Part shown: positions 32,001 to 39,515 of the stretch, in pieces
How the letters are laid out: each line of letters begins with the position of its first letter
How positions within the stretch are numbered: position 1 is the stretch's first letter
Origin: an uncultured Kordia sp.
GTDB taxonomy: Bacteria > Bacteroidota > Bacteroidia > Flavobacteriales > Flavobacteriaceae
Assembly (NCBI RefSeq): GCF_947489565.1
Contig: NZ_CANLEA010000015.1
Span: forward strand, 1-64,000
DNA: 64,000 nucleotides
Direction: 5' to 3'
The notes under the pieces: generated by a model
Seen by the model: only the letters and a program-made list of their open reading frames with translations
What the model was told of the DNA's origin: nothing
Databases searched by the model: none
Translations under genes and position numbers: made by a program

Positions 32001-33161
32001 GCTACCATAGAAGCTGAAAAACCATTATATATTGACTGTCGTAATGGAAAAGGAAGCTTGGAAAACATGCATGCAATAGCGACTGAAAAGTTGCACCAAG
32101 CCATGGATGTTCAAAATGGTCCTTTAGTAAAAGCTGCGATCTTTGATTTTGAAGAAGAAAGTCGCTTAGTGATTGTGATTCATCATTTTGTCATTGATGT
32201 TATTTCTTGGAGAGTTCTGATCAAAGATTTCTTAAAACTAAAAGCGCTACAACTCGAAGAAAAAGTAGTGAAACTCGAAGATAAAAAATATCCTTACGGG
32301 AATTGGGTTCAGGAATTAACAGCATATGGAAACAGTCATGTATTCCAGAAAGAACATGCGTATTGGGAAGACATAGCTACACAAGAAACAACACATATCG
32401 TTCCCGATTTTCCTAACGGCGATCGTTCAACATTACACCAAACATCAGCAGCAATTACAGTATCTGCTTCAAAAACAGAGCGTTTATTAGCAGAAGCGAA
32501 CAAAATGTATGCGTGTAGAACGGACGATATCATGCTTTCGATTTTCGGAATGGCACTGAAAAAAGTTTTCAATGCTGATAGTACCAAAATTCACATGGAA
32601 AGTCATGGTAGAGCAGAACTAAATGAAACCATCGACATCAATGAAACGATTGGTTGGTTTACCTGTAAATATCCTGTGATTTTGACGCCTCAATATGATT
32701 TGGAACAAACGCTCATTCACACCAAAGAAGCCTTGCGTAAAATACCAAACTTAGGAATTGGCTATGGAATTTACCGTGATTTAATACAATCAACAGCGAA
32801 GCAAGAAGACATTACAATCATGTACAATAATTTGGGAAGTTTTGATACTGAATCAGAGCAAATGTCGTACAATAAAATTTCAGTTTCCCAAGAGTATACG
32901 GGAGAAGGCATTTCGGAAGACAGTCCAATTAGTTACGATTTGTACATACGAACGGTAACGGTGAATGGAGAAATTCAAATGACCATTAATTACAATAAAA
33001 CCCGATTCCGTACAGAAACAATTCATACACTTAAAAGCGCAATTACGGAGCTTTTAGAACAAGTAATACATTTAGTAGAACAAACAGAAAATGTGGTGAT
33101 TACACCAAGTGATTTAGGAGAAAATGATCTGAGTTTAGACGAGTTTGAAGCACTCTTTTAA
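20073..33161 (+). CDS. Trimodular NRPS with two E domains and an interrupted, methyltransferase-bearing A domain
   Basis: I prefer the ATG at 20073; an in-frame GTG lies two codons upstream. Domain order: TubC-type docking region (~50 residues); C (HHSIGDGWS, 20649); A1 (about 21630-23060); carrier (Ser 23211); C (HHIIADGWS, 23769); A2 (about 24740-26190); carrier (Ser 26337); E (HHLIIDIISW, 26853); C accepting a D-residue (HHHILFDGWC, 28245); A3 split by a SAM methyltransferase (VLEIGCASG near 29808, insert about 29640-30420); carrier (Ser 31635); terminal E (HHFVIDVISW, 32181). By-eye codes are A1 DVKYIGAVCK (unrecognised), A2 DLTKVGHIGK (classical Asp) and A3 DAEITAEVCK (unrecognised). The Asp and the methylated residue should be D-configured. 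A C-terminal tail after the last E domain and the N-terminus of the next protein fit a communication-domain pair. Confidence 0.95.
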   Translation: MKSLLDTLYKLGVRLEIQDNDLKIKAPQGVVTSSHIQEIKKYKEDLITLLSAENTSKIPKAPTQAFYPLTSAQKRIWMLSQFNNANTAYNIVVAYQMEGMLNKEALEKAFQYVIDRHDSLRTSFVEKDGEVFQQITPAGQNTFEIEYIDETTATIENIAPFYEFDLDISIAPLLGARLLKISETKHILIAVLHHSIGDGWSMEVFSRELVIAYNAHCTSKPVELPTLAIQYPDYAVWKNQSENTENHKKAATYWFNKFQGELPSLQLPSFTKRPAVKTYNGKTNHFKFSSEFHQTLTQFSKDQNVTLFVTLLAGINAFLYRYTDQDDIILGTPVAGREHPDLQNQIGLFINTIAIRTQIASNDNFTKIVQRARENIFEAYEHQSYPFDELIEKLQLKRDVSRSALFDVMVVLQSQSQLQAVATDNFFKGLETKPHQVDSNVAMFDLSFVFAETEELKLTLNYNADIYETSFIDRFLEHFESFMRKIITTEVATPIRQVNYLSTKEIETQLTNYNATSESYPKNKTLVDIFQDQVHKCPNAIAVVFEGNALTYKELNETSNQLAHYLKETYNPQPDDVIAILLDRSEWLIISILGILKADAAYVPMAVEYPKNRIDYICADAACKAVIDREELTVFKEKAAAYNNTLPTQAIRPENLAYTIYTSGTTGNPKGVMITHKNCVNIMSYFNKEVHNISLTCKSIFDVSVKEIFTALTSGSTLYIAKEETTFDPEAYAKFLYKNQISYSYLHPMHVHLIAKTLDSYEEIFLKKIILGVEPIKPEMVAWYLSKNIKVINAYGPSETTVCATAYEVSSIDAIKTPNIPIGKPIANYQVYIVDSVYNTLQPDGILGELCISGDGVGKGYINQPELTAQKFIPHPFIEAEILYKTGDLARKLPDGNIEFIGRSDRQIKIRGHRIELGEIEAAITNINTIEVAYVDVQLHQNEKHLVAYYISTKKLLKEEIRKHLQTQVLDYMLPSFYMEIPKLPLTVNGKIDRKKLSAIDLDDMIQAEYILPSTAMEKELVAIWKQVLGTQQIGITNNFFELGGHSMKAMQLVNHINTAFESDLHMRDVFLYPTIASISEQIAQKNTIQVLPAAFKPNYALSNIQQQIWIESQIPEGSKAYHMPFVIELSGKYELDVLHAAMDCMIERHEILRTVFRKDDQETVKQWILGAKEITRSYDFFDCTNREDAHAFVKTYVDDENDKIFNLAEGPLLHYTLFDMPADKSIFYLKLHHIIADGWSIQVLLKELFDHYEALKNNKTISLSPLSLQYKDYAEWEKTVTSEAALSTHEKFWKETLSGVLPVIDLPRTKVRPKIKTYNGAIFETSLSVTTSKELHVFSRAHEGSVFMTLLTIWKVLLYKYTGTQDIIVGSPVATRKTKALEDQIGPYINTIALRNTITPEKNFEELYTSVKDNTLAAFTYEEYPLDVLVKKMNIKRDHSRSPIFDILFTSQNVQSSIVSNAIPSEDEIIYRDNVSSKFDLNLSFYESEDAIVLGLNFNPDIYEANTIHQLLSHYKTLIPKLLHNQQVSIAALSILSDTEQQNYINASQSKEVSIDQNDTIVGSFQNIVRKYPENIAIQTPNRKVTYRELDTVSNQFAHYLKQHYKITSRQGIVVKLERDEWFFVTIMSILKTGSYFIPVDVDFPEKRIDYILKNSGSSLCIDAAFITTFTEQQDTYSKDFETTEIDANTTCYSIYTSGTTGNPKGVLIPHKAVVNYANWFISSNNITENDSSIVLSSLAFDLIYTSVFPCILSGATLFVPPTGQTKNIIEITNFIAEHGITYLKITPSYLNVFLDISENILTRDAKLRLIVSGGESPIRSDVEKIVHSGIHMLNHYGPTEATIGTCTHLVTPENLAAFVENPVIGKPIFGNYIYVLDASLQLVPNGVMGELYIGGNGLAKGYLDAEETNLKFIADPYRADNRIYKTGDYGKILLDGTIQFLGRKDKQLKINGYRIETQEIKSLLLAHDAITNAHIAVVEKDGQQLLIAFVVGTIADTNKIKEYLGQYLPAYMLPRQAYVFNEFPMNENGKIIEETLLESIDITQENTTNYVPPSSEIEKMLATIWQDVLGAKPIGIKDVFFELGGDSIKAIQILSRVGEQGFTFDLTDILKYPTIEQLGSFVRVKKRKIPQNQVFGEVSLSPIQQRFLSNEENIPHFFNYSFLYESKLPLEEKKVQKAFELLSEHHDILRVQFSKSTTEWKQIIQTQAVYDFYKFESTSEEFVFEKSQYVQEQIKVTDTLIGLALFKDHEKSLLFFTFHHLIIDIISWYSLKEDFENIYQSLHNNTAVALPQKTDSYAYWVQQQLAKIQTKQFQKDSDYWKQFEKELHTPIFKNTTEFINTFEHQEVASFQFSKEETLLFQELPQKKYNINIEEVLITGLLDAFSKTFDTHELLIDVESHGRHETLEATDISRTVGWFTSIYPVQLQNHSTLRERIIHTKEVLRKVPNKGTSFGMYKYLSNTTQEFIQPQLRINYIGNIDASAVEEGFLIMKPSVHPIAEKRTRDYIIDVQARIQNGELHVQCFYPKDFLAATTIEKLLTAYAQECHEIVAHCQTLKKQKYTPSDFTFSDFNIAEMEASNIFEDNNVVDVLPMSLLQKGIFYHYQRNTSSKAYFEQKNFKLRGNFNANQVAEAFQVVLDKYSILRTSFSDDIGGDLLQIVKGNQKLNFNYHDVSEVSEEVRNETLKTIKDQDIKDGFDIEKDTLIRLNVFKLAPSIFEFCLSHHHILFDGWCNGLIFSDFFKAYIQLQQGVVIDIGSEIPFSNYINWLTKRDNSEAVTYWKELLFDYDKGVKVPYEKNIIVEDASKLHDRYSFHITEEETIALQRLANTNRVTLNTLISGIWGMLLAKYNDTKDVVFGAVVSGRPGDLQHVESMVGLFINTIPVRVRFEEESFENVVKDHQQFWIDSQAHQYLQLSEIQANSQLKDRLINHLYVFENYPSLSSLNENKKNLDFEFLDFEVYEQSNYNFAMIVMPGAELHFGFSYDANLFETQDLQKIESHLKNCIQQIIKNPTLSISDIDIITPKEKEVLLSDFKGFEEERNEADTLVSLIHKHAIELPNHAAVIDHEDALSYTELDQFSSKIANYLIENNIPKGKNIGILYHKSTTYIGLILGILKAGCAYVPLDINWPQKRKKEVLDQAEVPLIFIGTSEIPTANILQWECSELNTYACVDNDDPYAILENESPLMSQELWNHIASTATDAIEAGGWVSSFTGLPFSELEMNEYSENVLQRVRPYLNKNKRVLEIGCASGITMFAVAPHVKEYIGLDISSEVIQKNREKIQREGILNVSCYVKGAADIDALDLGTFDIVIINSVIQCFPGLNYLRDILAKACSIVAKDGMLFLGDIMNHDTKQTMLEDLLMYQQAHPNVKTKLAFDTELFVAPAFFLDYVAQNQLPIKPIVCGKIHSIANELTTYRYDVIYEMGEEHALPSSYTLKQQHGKNVIEQQSIESCYREVSAEAAAYMIFTSGTTGKSKGVSVAHKSIINTLKWRERVYEFTNEDNILSIPSFHFDASVEDIFGALIVGATLCIPDQNKTLETAYLSNFIQDQKVTNFIAVPTFYEVLVNDLQDKSLNLKSITVAGEALTQSVLEKHYELLPAVKLFNEYGPTETSVCATYKEMLPSSIISIGKPIDNMEILILDSDHKLLPVGIAGEIAIGGVGVSLGYYNDVEKTEQKFIAHPYKTGEIIYKTGDLGKWLPNGELEFLGRNDHQVKIRGFRVELTEIEAVLETHLLIRRAVVSNNDDRLLAFVELTDAESLDADTILNYAASRLPSYMIPSKIEIIDAIPLTPNNKIDRKKIKTFSLKTNQNAVANLPETEKEQILASVWKEVLNIAHDISVDDNFYDLGGDSIKSMLVVSKLKKQQYHISVTNVLMAPTLKDQALKLALKDATNAQHQINITSALLPIQSEFVNQFGTIPSQFNLAIALVNEDTNDRWLPDAVQEILRVLMQQHDALQRNFKQEDDQWYMQYDATIEAEKPLYIDCRNGKGSLENMHAIATEKLHQAMDVQNGPLVKAAIFDFEEESRLVIVIHHFVIDVISWRVLIKDFLKLKALQLEEKVVKLEDKKYPYGNWVQELTAYGNSHVFQKEHAYWEDIATQETTHIVPDFPNGDRSTLHQTSAAITVSASKTERLLAEANKMYACRTDDIMLSIFGMALKKVFNADSTKIHMESHGRAELNETIDINETIGWFTCKYPVILTPQYDLEQTLIHTKEALRKIPNLGIGYGIYRDLIQSTAKQEDITIMYNNLGSFDTESEQMSYNKISVSQEYTGEGISEDSPISYDLYIRTVTVNGEIQMTINYNKTRFRTETIHTLKSAITELLEQVIHLVEQTENVVITPSDLGENDLSLDEFEALF

Positions 33162-33199
33162 AAACAGAAAATGAAGCAAGAAGAAAAATATAAAAATAC

Positions 33200-36100
33200 A
33201 TGTTACACAAAGAAAATATAAAACGAATCTTTAAATGTTCACCGATGCAAAAAGGAATGTTCTTTTTGCACAAGCTGAATCCGTCATCAAAACAGCATAT
33301 CGTACAATATTGTTTTGATTTAAAAGGAGATATACAGTCTGCTAATTTTAAAGAAGCTTTTCATGATGTTTGCAAAAGATACGATGTTTTGCGAACCATT
33401 TTTGTCCAAAAAACAACCGATTATCCAATTCAAATTGTATTAAAAGAAATTGAATTAGATTTTACATATACAGACATAACAACGGCGAATGTAACGAGTA
33501 CGAGAAAGGAACTTCTAGAAGCAGATTTAGAAAAAGGATTTCAAATTGACAAAAAACCATGTGTACGTTTGCAACTTGTCAAAGAAGGAACAGCTTCGTA
33601 TGCGTGTATTTTTACATTTCATCACATTATCATGGACGGATGGTGCAACAGCATCATTATCAATGATTTCATGATGTTTTATGCAGCGAGAACACTACAA
33701 CTAGAAGTTCCTCAAAAGCCAGTGCCAAACTACGAATCGTACATACAATGGCTGGAAAAACAAGATACTGAAGAAGCTGCAAAATTTTGGAAAGACTATT
33801 TAAGCGAATATCAAAATCAGCTTAAAATTCCGTTTCTAAAAACACACAATGAACTTCCATACCAATTTGCAAATCATACGGTTTCGCTAGGAACGGAACT
33901 TACGGAACATATTGAATTCATCGCCAAAGAAAATGATGTCACTATCAATGCGGTATGTCAATTATTATGGGCAATTGTACTGGCAAAAATCAACGATGTT
34001 TCAGATGTAGTATTTGGTGTAGTTTCTTCGGGAAGACCACCAGAAGTAACAGATTCAGATAAAATATTAGGACTCTTCATCAATACGATTCCAATTCGAA
34101 TTTCTTGGGATGAAGACACGACAATCCGCGAAGTATTAAAGCAATCGTTTGAAAAAATAAATACAATTCAAGAGTACAGTTATCTACAATTAGCGGACAT
34201 ACAAAAACAATCAGAGCAATCTAGAAATTTAATTGATCATATCTTCATTTTTGAAAACTATCCGAAAAACATTGAAGATGTATCCAAAGCCGACGAGTTA
34301 AAAGCGTTGGATTTACGTCTAGAAAATACGCAGGTTTTTGATCAGACAAACTATCATTTTAATATCATCGCGAAGAAAAATGAACAAGTTGAATTTAAGT
34401 TTTTATACAATGCTTCGCTGATTTCGGTAACAGACATTGACATTATTGGAGATTATCTAAAAAATGTAATGCAGCAAATTGCTGAAGACCAAAATAATAA
34501 AGTAAACGGTATTTCTTTAGCTATAGACAAGCATTTGGCCGTAGTTAAAGGCGAATCACACGAAATTCACCAAGAATCTTTAGTCAGTTATTGGAATGAA
34601 AGTGTGCAAAAATATGGAACTCGTGTAGCAGTTACGCATGACAATCAGGAATTTACCTATCAGGAAATGGATCAATTGTCAGACGCTTTCGCGGGATTTT
34701 TACATAAAAACCACACCATTCAACACGGCGATCGCGTAGTAGTTGCTCTAGAAAGATCAGAGCGAATGCTCATTGCAATTTGGAGTATTTTAAAACTAGG
34801 AGCTACCGTTGTGCCGCTAGATGTGAACTATCCTGAAGCTAGAAAAGACTATATTCTGCAAGATTCAAAAGCAACTTGTATTATTGACGAATCTATGATG
34901 GAAACTTGGCAGAGTTCTCAAGAAACATTCACAGAAAATAAAGCTATTTTTACGAGTCCACATCGCACTTCCATCTGTTATATCATCTATACTTCGGGAA
35001 CCACAGGAAAACCAAATGGTACGATGTTGACGCATGAAAACATGATGAACTTAGTCGATTTCCATGACGCAACAACCATTCAACTTTCAAAAGTATTGCA
35101 GTTTGCACCTTTGGTATTTGATGTTTCCTTTCAAGAAATATTTGCAACACATCTCAGAGGAGGAAATCTATTCTTAATTCACGAAAGCTTACGATACAAC
35201 GTAGAAAAACTATTTCAATTTGTAGAAAAACAGCAAATAGAAACGCTATTTCTCCCAACATCGTATCTAAAATACATCAGCAATTCCAAAGAAGTATTAC
35301 AAACATTTCCAAGCTGTGTAAATGACATTGTTGTTGCAGGAGAACGTTTAATTATCAACGCAAATCTAAAAGAATTCCTTTTCAGTAGAAACATCCAATT
35401 GCACAATCATTATGGACCTTCAGAAACGCATGTAGTTACAGCGATGACGGTAGATACTGCAACGGTAATTGAAAAAATTCCTTCCATAGGAACGCCAATT
35501 CAAAATACAGCGATTCATATCATCTCTAAGACGAATCAAATTCAAGCAAAAGGTGCAGTCGGACAAGTATTGGTAAGCGGAAAATCTGTTGGAAATGGAT
35601 ATGTGAATAATGATGAGTTGACTCAGAAAAAATTCGTGACGATTGATGGAAACATCTATTACAAAACGGGCGACAAAGCCTATATTCATTCCGATAATTC
35701 CATTCACTATTTAGGAAGAATAGACGATCAAATAAAATACAGAGGTTACCGAATTGAATTGGATGAAATTGCTGCGACAATCTTACAAAATAACACGGTA
35801 AAAGAAGCTGTAGTCATTCTCCATGAAGAATCGGCTTCGGTACAAAAACTAATCGCTTTCATCATAGCAGATGATGCTTTTGAGATGTCAACGCTCATGG
35901 CACATATAAACAATCATTTGCCACACTATATGATTCCTACGTCCATCATACGTCAGGATGCATTTCCGATGACACATAATGGTAAAGTTGACAAAAGAAA
36001 GCTCTACAGTGACTATACTTCCAACATTGTTACAAACGCAGCAACGGAAGTGCGCACACAAGAAGAAGAGAAAATTATAAGTATCTGGAAAGATATTTTA

Positions 36101-39100
36101 AAAATAAATGAACTTTCGCTGTATGATAACTTTTTAAACCTTGGCGGACATAGCTTGCAGTTTATACAACTCGCAGGAAGGTATTCCAAGCATTTTAAAG
36201 TAACGGTTTCTTTTAGAGAATTATTTCTGAATGCGACTGTAAAAGCACATGCCGAATTAATCATTTCCAAAGCAACGGGCGAACAGCAATCACAAATTCC
36301 GAAAGCAGCAATTCAAGAAACGTATCCGTTAAGTTCAGCGCAATTACGTATGTGGACGCTAAGTCAGTTTGAAAATGCAGACAGAGCACACAATATTGTA
36401 CAAGCTTTTGAATTTTCTGGAGAATTACAACATGCGATTTTAGAAAAAGCAATTGCAAAAGTAGTAGCGCGACATGAAATTTTGAGAACACAATTCATAA
36501 TTGATCAAGAAAATAATGTTCGTCAAAAATTTCATTCCATTGCAGAATTTCAACACGATCTTACTTTTACAAATGAAGCCACACTTTCAGAGGTAAATAC
36601 GATTATTGAAGAAAAATATACAACTGTATTCGATTTGCAAAAAGGACCATTGTGGAATGTAACGATTGCAAAAGTATCCGAACAGCAACACATTCTCATA
36701 CTCACCATTCATCACATCATTTGCGATGGTTGGTCAATGAAAATTTTAGCAAAAGAAGTACTGACAAACTACCATGATTTACTGCACAAAAGTAAACAAG
36801 AAGCGTTGCCAGAACTTTCAATTCAATACAAAGACTATGTGGCTTGGCTCAACATGCCAAACCAAGAACAACAAATACAAAAAGAAGAAGCGTATTGGTT
36901 GGACAAATTCAAAGGTGAAATTCCACATATCAAATTTCCGACCTCAAAAAAACGTCCTGCGCTCAAAACATACAATGGCGATAGTGTTTCGACGAGTTTT
37001 TCCAAAGAACTCTCAGAAAGTATCAAACATTACGTAGCTAAAAGTGAATCTACACTTTTTATGACATTACTAGCTGGTGTAAATTCGTTATTGTATCGAT
37101 ACACAAATGAAACGGACATCATTGTAGGAACACCAACTGCGGGAAGAATACATGAGCAATTGGAAGATCAACTAGGATTGTATTTAAATACGTTGGCGAT
37201 ACGTACACAATTTGATAAAGAAATCAATTTTGCTGCTTTAACAAATCTTGTAAAAGACGAATTATCAAAAACATATTCGCATCAATTATATCCTTTTGAC
37301 AAACTGGTAGACAAGTTAAAATTGGCAAGAGATTTAAGCAGATCGCCATTATTTGACATCTTAGTTGTGTTGCAAAACTTCCAAAATACCATTGTTAAGG
37401 AAAAGCATCAAGACTCAGGACTTACGGTGACTACATACGCTGGAAACGCTCGAAAACTCAGTATGTTCGATTTAAAATTTGTGTTTCAAGAGCATAATAA
37501 TAGAATTCATTTATTATTAGAATTCAATGCAGATATCTATGCGAAAGCTCAAATTCAAAAAGTTCTATCGCATCTAGAAATATTGTTGCAACAGGCAATC
37601 CAACAACCTAAAATTCCAATCAACGAATTACGCTATTTATCAGCGTCAGAAGCGGAAATCATCTTAACGACTTCCGAAATACAAACAGAAACACCAAATG
37701 AAAGCATTGTAAGTATATTTAAAAATACAGTACAAAAATTTGGAAGCGAAACAGCTTTGGTTGGTGAAGAAAAGCAATTTACATATGAGGAGTTGAATGC
37801 TATGTCGGATGAATTTTCGAAGTATTTAAAAACAGCACATTCCATTCGTCCAGAAAGTACAATTGCACTACAATTAGAACGCAGTGAATGGGTTTTTGTC
37901 GCAATGTTAAGTGTCTTAAAACTAGGTTGTGCTTTTGTTCCTATTGCCATAGATGCACCAAGTGAACGTACAAAATACATGCTAGAAGATAGTGCGTGTG
38001 TACTTACGATTGATGCGTCTGTTATTCAAGATTTTGAGTTGAAAGAATTTGAAAGTGAGATGATTACATTGCCTGAGATTTCTAGTGATATGAGAGCGTA
38101 TATCATTTATACATCTGGAACTACAGGAAAACCAAAAGGAGTGCAAATTCCACACAAAGCGGTAGCAAACTATAGTAATTGGCTCAAAAATGCACATAAC
38201 ATTACAGCAGGCGATAGTTCTATGGTACTTTCGTCACACACATTCGATTTAATATACACAAGTGTATTTGGTTGCTTACTTTCGGGAGCAACATTACATG
38301 TGCCACCAGAAGACTTAATCCGTGACTTAAGCGGAGTTTCAAAATACGTTATGGAACACAAAATTACGTTTTTGAAAATCACTCCAATGTACTTAAATGT
38401 ATTATTAAACGTACGAGGAAATATTTTGAAAGCCTCTACTTTAAGACTTATTGTTTGTGGTGGAGAAAAGCCGATAGTGAACGATGTACGAAGAACAATT
38501 GCGGCAGGAAAAACATTTGTAAATCATTACGGACCTACAGAAACAACCATTGGAGTTTGTGTACATACCGTAACAAAAGAAAATCTAAAAGAATTTGAAG
38601 AAAATATTGTCATAGGAAAACCTGTAGCGAACATGCAGCTTCTAATTTTGGATGAAAAACAACAATTATGCGGAGATAATATTATTGGGGAACTCTGTAT
38701 TTCAGGGCCACAATTATCAGATGGATATTTGAATTTACCAGCACTCACGGAAGAAAAATTCGTGCAACATTCAAAATTGAGCAAAAGAATTTTTAGAACT
38801 GGCGATTTAGGGAAAAGATTACCTAATGGAACGATTGTATGCATTGGACGAAAAGACAATCAAATTAAAATAAGAGGATACAGAGTAGAATTAGAAGAAG
38901 TAGAACAAGCGCTGGCAGCAGAAAAACAACTCATTCAAAAAGCGGCAGTATTGGTAAAAGAACGGAAAGGTCAGCAAGTTTTAGTTGCTTTTATAGTACC
39001 ACAAGAGGAAAGTGTGAATGAAGAAGCACTGAAAACTGTATTGAAGAAAAATCTGCCTGATTATATGTTGCCAGAATATTTTGTAAGCTTGAACGAAATG

Positions 39101-39493
39101 CCATTGAATGCGAATGGTAAAGTGGACAAAAAAGTACTGCAAACCAAAGATATAACGAATGATACAGCTCCGAAAAATATTGTTGAAGCTAGCAATCATA
39201 CCGAACAAATATTGGTAGACTTAATCAAAAAAGAATTGGGTGTTGAAAAAATATCAATCAAGGATAGTTTCTTTGACTTAGGCGCAAATTCTATCTTACT
39301 GATCAAACTAGTATATGATATTAATTCTGCATTAAATATTGACTTAAAACTACCAACCATATTTCAATATCCAACAGTGGAAAGTCTCGCAGCAGCAATT
39401 AATACTTCTGAAGAAGAAGCAACCAATAAATTATTAGAAAGAGTAGAAGAAAGTGTCGTAGATGATGATGTGTATGATATGTTTGAAGAATAA
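33200..39493 (+). CDS. Bimodular NRPS (C-A-T-C-A-T), predicted Pro and Asp
   Basis: The protein starts directly with a short acceptor segment and a C domain of the type that takes a D-residue (HHIIMDGWC, 33620), matching the E domain that ends the preceding protein. A1 (about 34600-35990) reads DVQFVAHVVK by eye, a close variant of the known Pro codes. Its carrier has GGHS (Ser 36152). The second C domain carries HHIICDGWS (36710). A2 (about 37690-39140) reads DLTKVGHIGK, the same Asp code as module 2 of the preceding protein, and the two A domains are visibly related around the pocket. The last carrier has LGANS instead of LGGxS, with the Ser at 39290 retained. There is no E or release domain. 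The chain should pass to the polyketide synthase that starts 22 bp downstream. Confidence 0.95.
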   Translation: MLHKENIKRIFKCSPMQKGMFFLHKLNPSSKQHIVQYCFDLKGDIQSANFKEAFHDVCKRYDVLRTIFVQKTTDYPIQIVLKEIELDFTYTDITTANVTSTRKELLEADLEKGFQIDKKPCVRLQLVKEGTASYACIFTFHHIIMDGWCNSIIINDFMMFYAARTLQLEVPQKPVPNYESYIQWLEKQDTEEAAKFWKDYLSEYQNQLKIPFLKTHNELPYQFANHTVSLGTELTEHIEFIAKENDVTINAVCQLLWAIVLAKINDVSDVVFGVVSSGRPPEVTDSDKILGLFINTIPIRISWDEDTTIREVLKQSFEKINTIQEYSYLQLADIQKQSEQSRNLIDHIFIFENYPKNIEDVSKADELKALDLRLENTQVFDQTNYHFNIIAKKNEQVEFKFLYNASLISVTDIDIIGDYLKNVMQQIAEDQNNKVNGISLAIDKHLAVVKGESHEIHQESLVSYWNESVQKYGTRVAVTHDNQEFTYQEMDQLSDAFAGFLHKNHTIQHGDRVVVALERSERMLIAIWSILKLGATVVPLDVNYPEARKDYILQDSKATCIIDESMMETWQSSQETFTENKAIFTSPHRTSICYIIYTSGTTGKPNGTMLTHENMMNLVDFHDATTIQLSKVLQFAPLVFDVSFQEIFATHLRGGNLFLIHESLRYNVEKLFQFVEKQQIETLFLPTSYLKYISNSKEVLQTFPSCVNDIVVAGERLIINANLKEFLFSRNIQLHNHYGPSETHVVTAMTVDTATVIEKIPSIGTPIQNTAIHIISKTNQIQAKGAVGQVLVSGKSVGNGYVNNDELTQKKFVTIDGNIYYKTGDKAYIHSDNSIHYLGRIDDQIKYRGYRIELDEIAATILQNNTVKEAVVILHEESASVQKLIAFIIADDAFEMSTLMAHINNHLPHYMIPTSIIRQDAFPMTHNGKVDKRKLYSDYTSNIVTNAATEVRTQEEEKIISIWKDILKINELSLYDNFLNLGGHSLQFIQLAGRYSKHFKVTVSFRELFLNATVKAHAELIISKATGEQQSQIPKAAIQETYPLSSAQLRMWTLSQFENADRAHNIVQAFEFSGELQHAILEKAIAKVVARHEILRTQFIIDQENNVRQKFHSIAEFQHDLTFTNEATLSEVNTIIEEKYTTVFDLQKGPLWNVTIAKVSEQQHILILTIHHIICDGWSMKILAKEVLTNYHDLLHKSKQEALPELSIQYKDYVAWLNMPNQEQQIQKEEAYWLDKFKGEIPHIKFPTSKKRPALKTYNGDSVSTSFSKELSESIKHYVAKSESTLFMTLLAGVNSLLYRYTNETDIIVGTPTAGRIHEQLEDQLGLYLNTLAIRTQFDKEINFAALTNLVKDELSKTYSHQLYPFDKLVDKLKLARDLSRSPLFDILVVLQNFQNTIVKEKHQDSGLTVTTYAGNARKLSMFDLKFVFQEHNNRIHLLLEFNADIYAKAQIQKVLSHLEILLQQAIQQPKIPINELRYLSASEAEIILTTSEIQTETPNESIVSIFKNTVQKFGSETALVGEEKQFTYEELNAMSDEFSKYLKTAHSIRPESTIALQLERSEWVFVAMLSVLKLGCAFVPIAIDAPSERTKYMLEDSACVLTIDASVIQDFELKEFESEMITLPEISSDMRAYIIYTSGTTGKPKGVQIPHKAVANYSNWLKNAHNITAGDSSMVLSSHTFDLIYTSVFGCLLSGATLHVPPEDLIRDLSGVSKYVMEHKITFLKITPMYLNVLLNVRGNILKASTLRLIVCGGEKPIVNDVRRTIAAGKTFVNHYGPTETTIGVCVHTVTKENLKEFEENIVIGKPVANMQLLILDEKQQLCGDNIIGELCISGPQLSDGYLNLPALTEEKFVQHSKLSKRIFRTGDLGKRLPNGTIVCIGRKDNQIKIRGYRVELEEVEQALAAEKQLIQKAAVLVKERKGQQVLVAFIVPQEESVNEEALKTVLKKNLPDYMLPEYFVSLNEMPLNANGKVDKKVLQTKDITNDTAPKNIVEASNHTEQILVDLIKKELGVEKISIKDSFFDLGANSILLIKLVYDINSALNIDLKLPTIFQYPTVESLAAAINTSEEEATNKLLERVEESVVDDDVYDMFEE

Positions 39494-39515
39494 CTTTTTT
39501 AATGTGTAGAAAAAA

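Noticed and set aside
26853-32210. Broken HHxxxDG motifs in two domains of the large NRPS (HHLIIDIISW, HHFVIDVISW)
   Set aside because: These are epimerization domains, where HHxxxDxxSW is the normal form, so they are not defective C domains.
33171-33221. A 16-codon ORF between the two large NRPS genes
   Set aside because: Out of frame with both, overlaps the start of the next gene, and has no conserved copy or recognisable feature.
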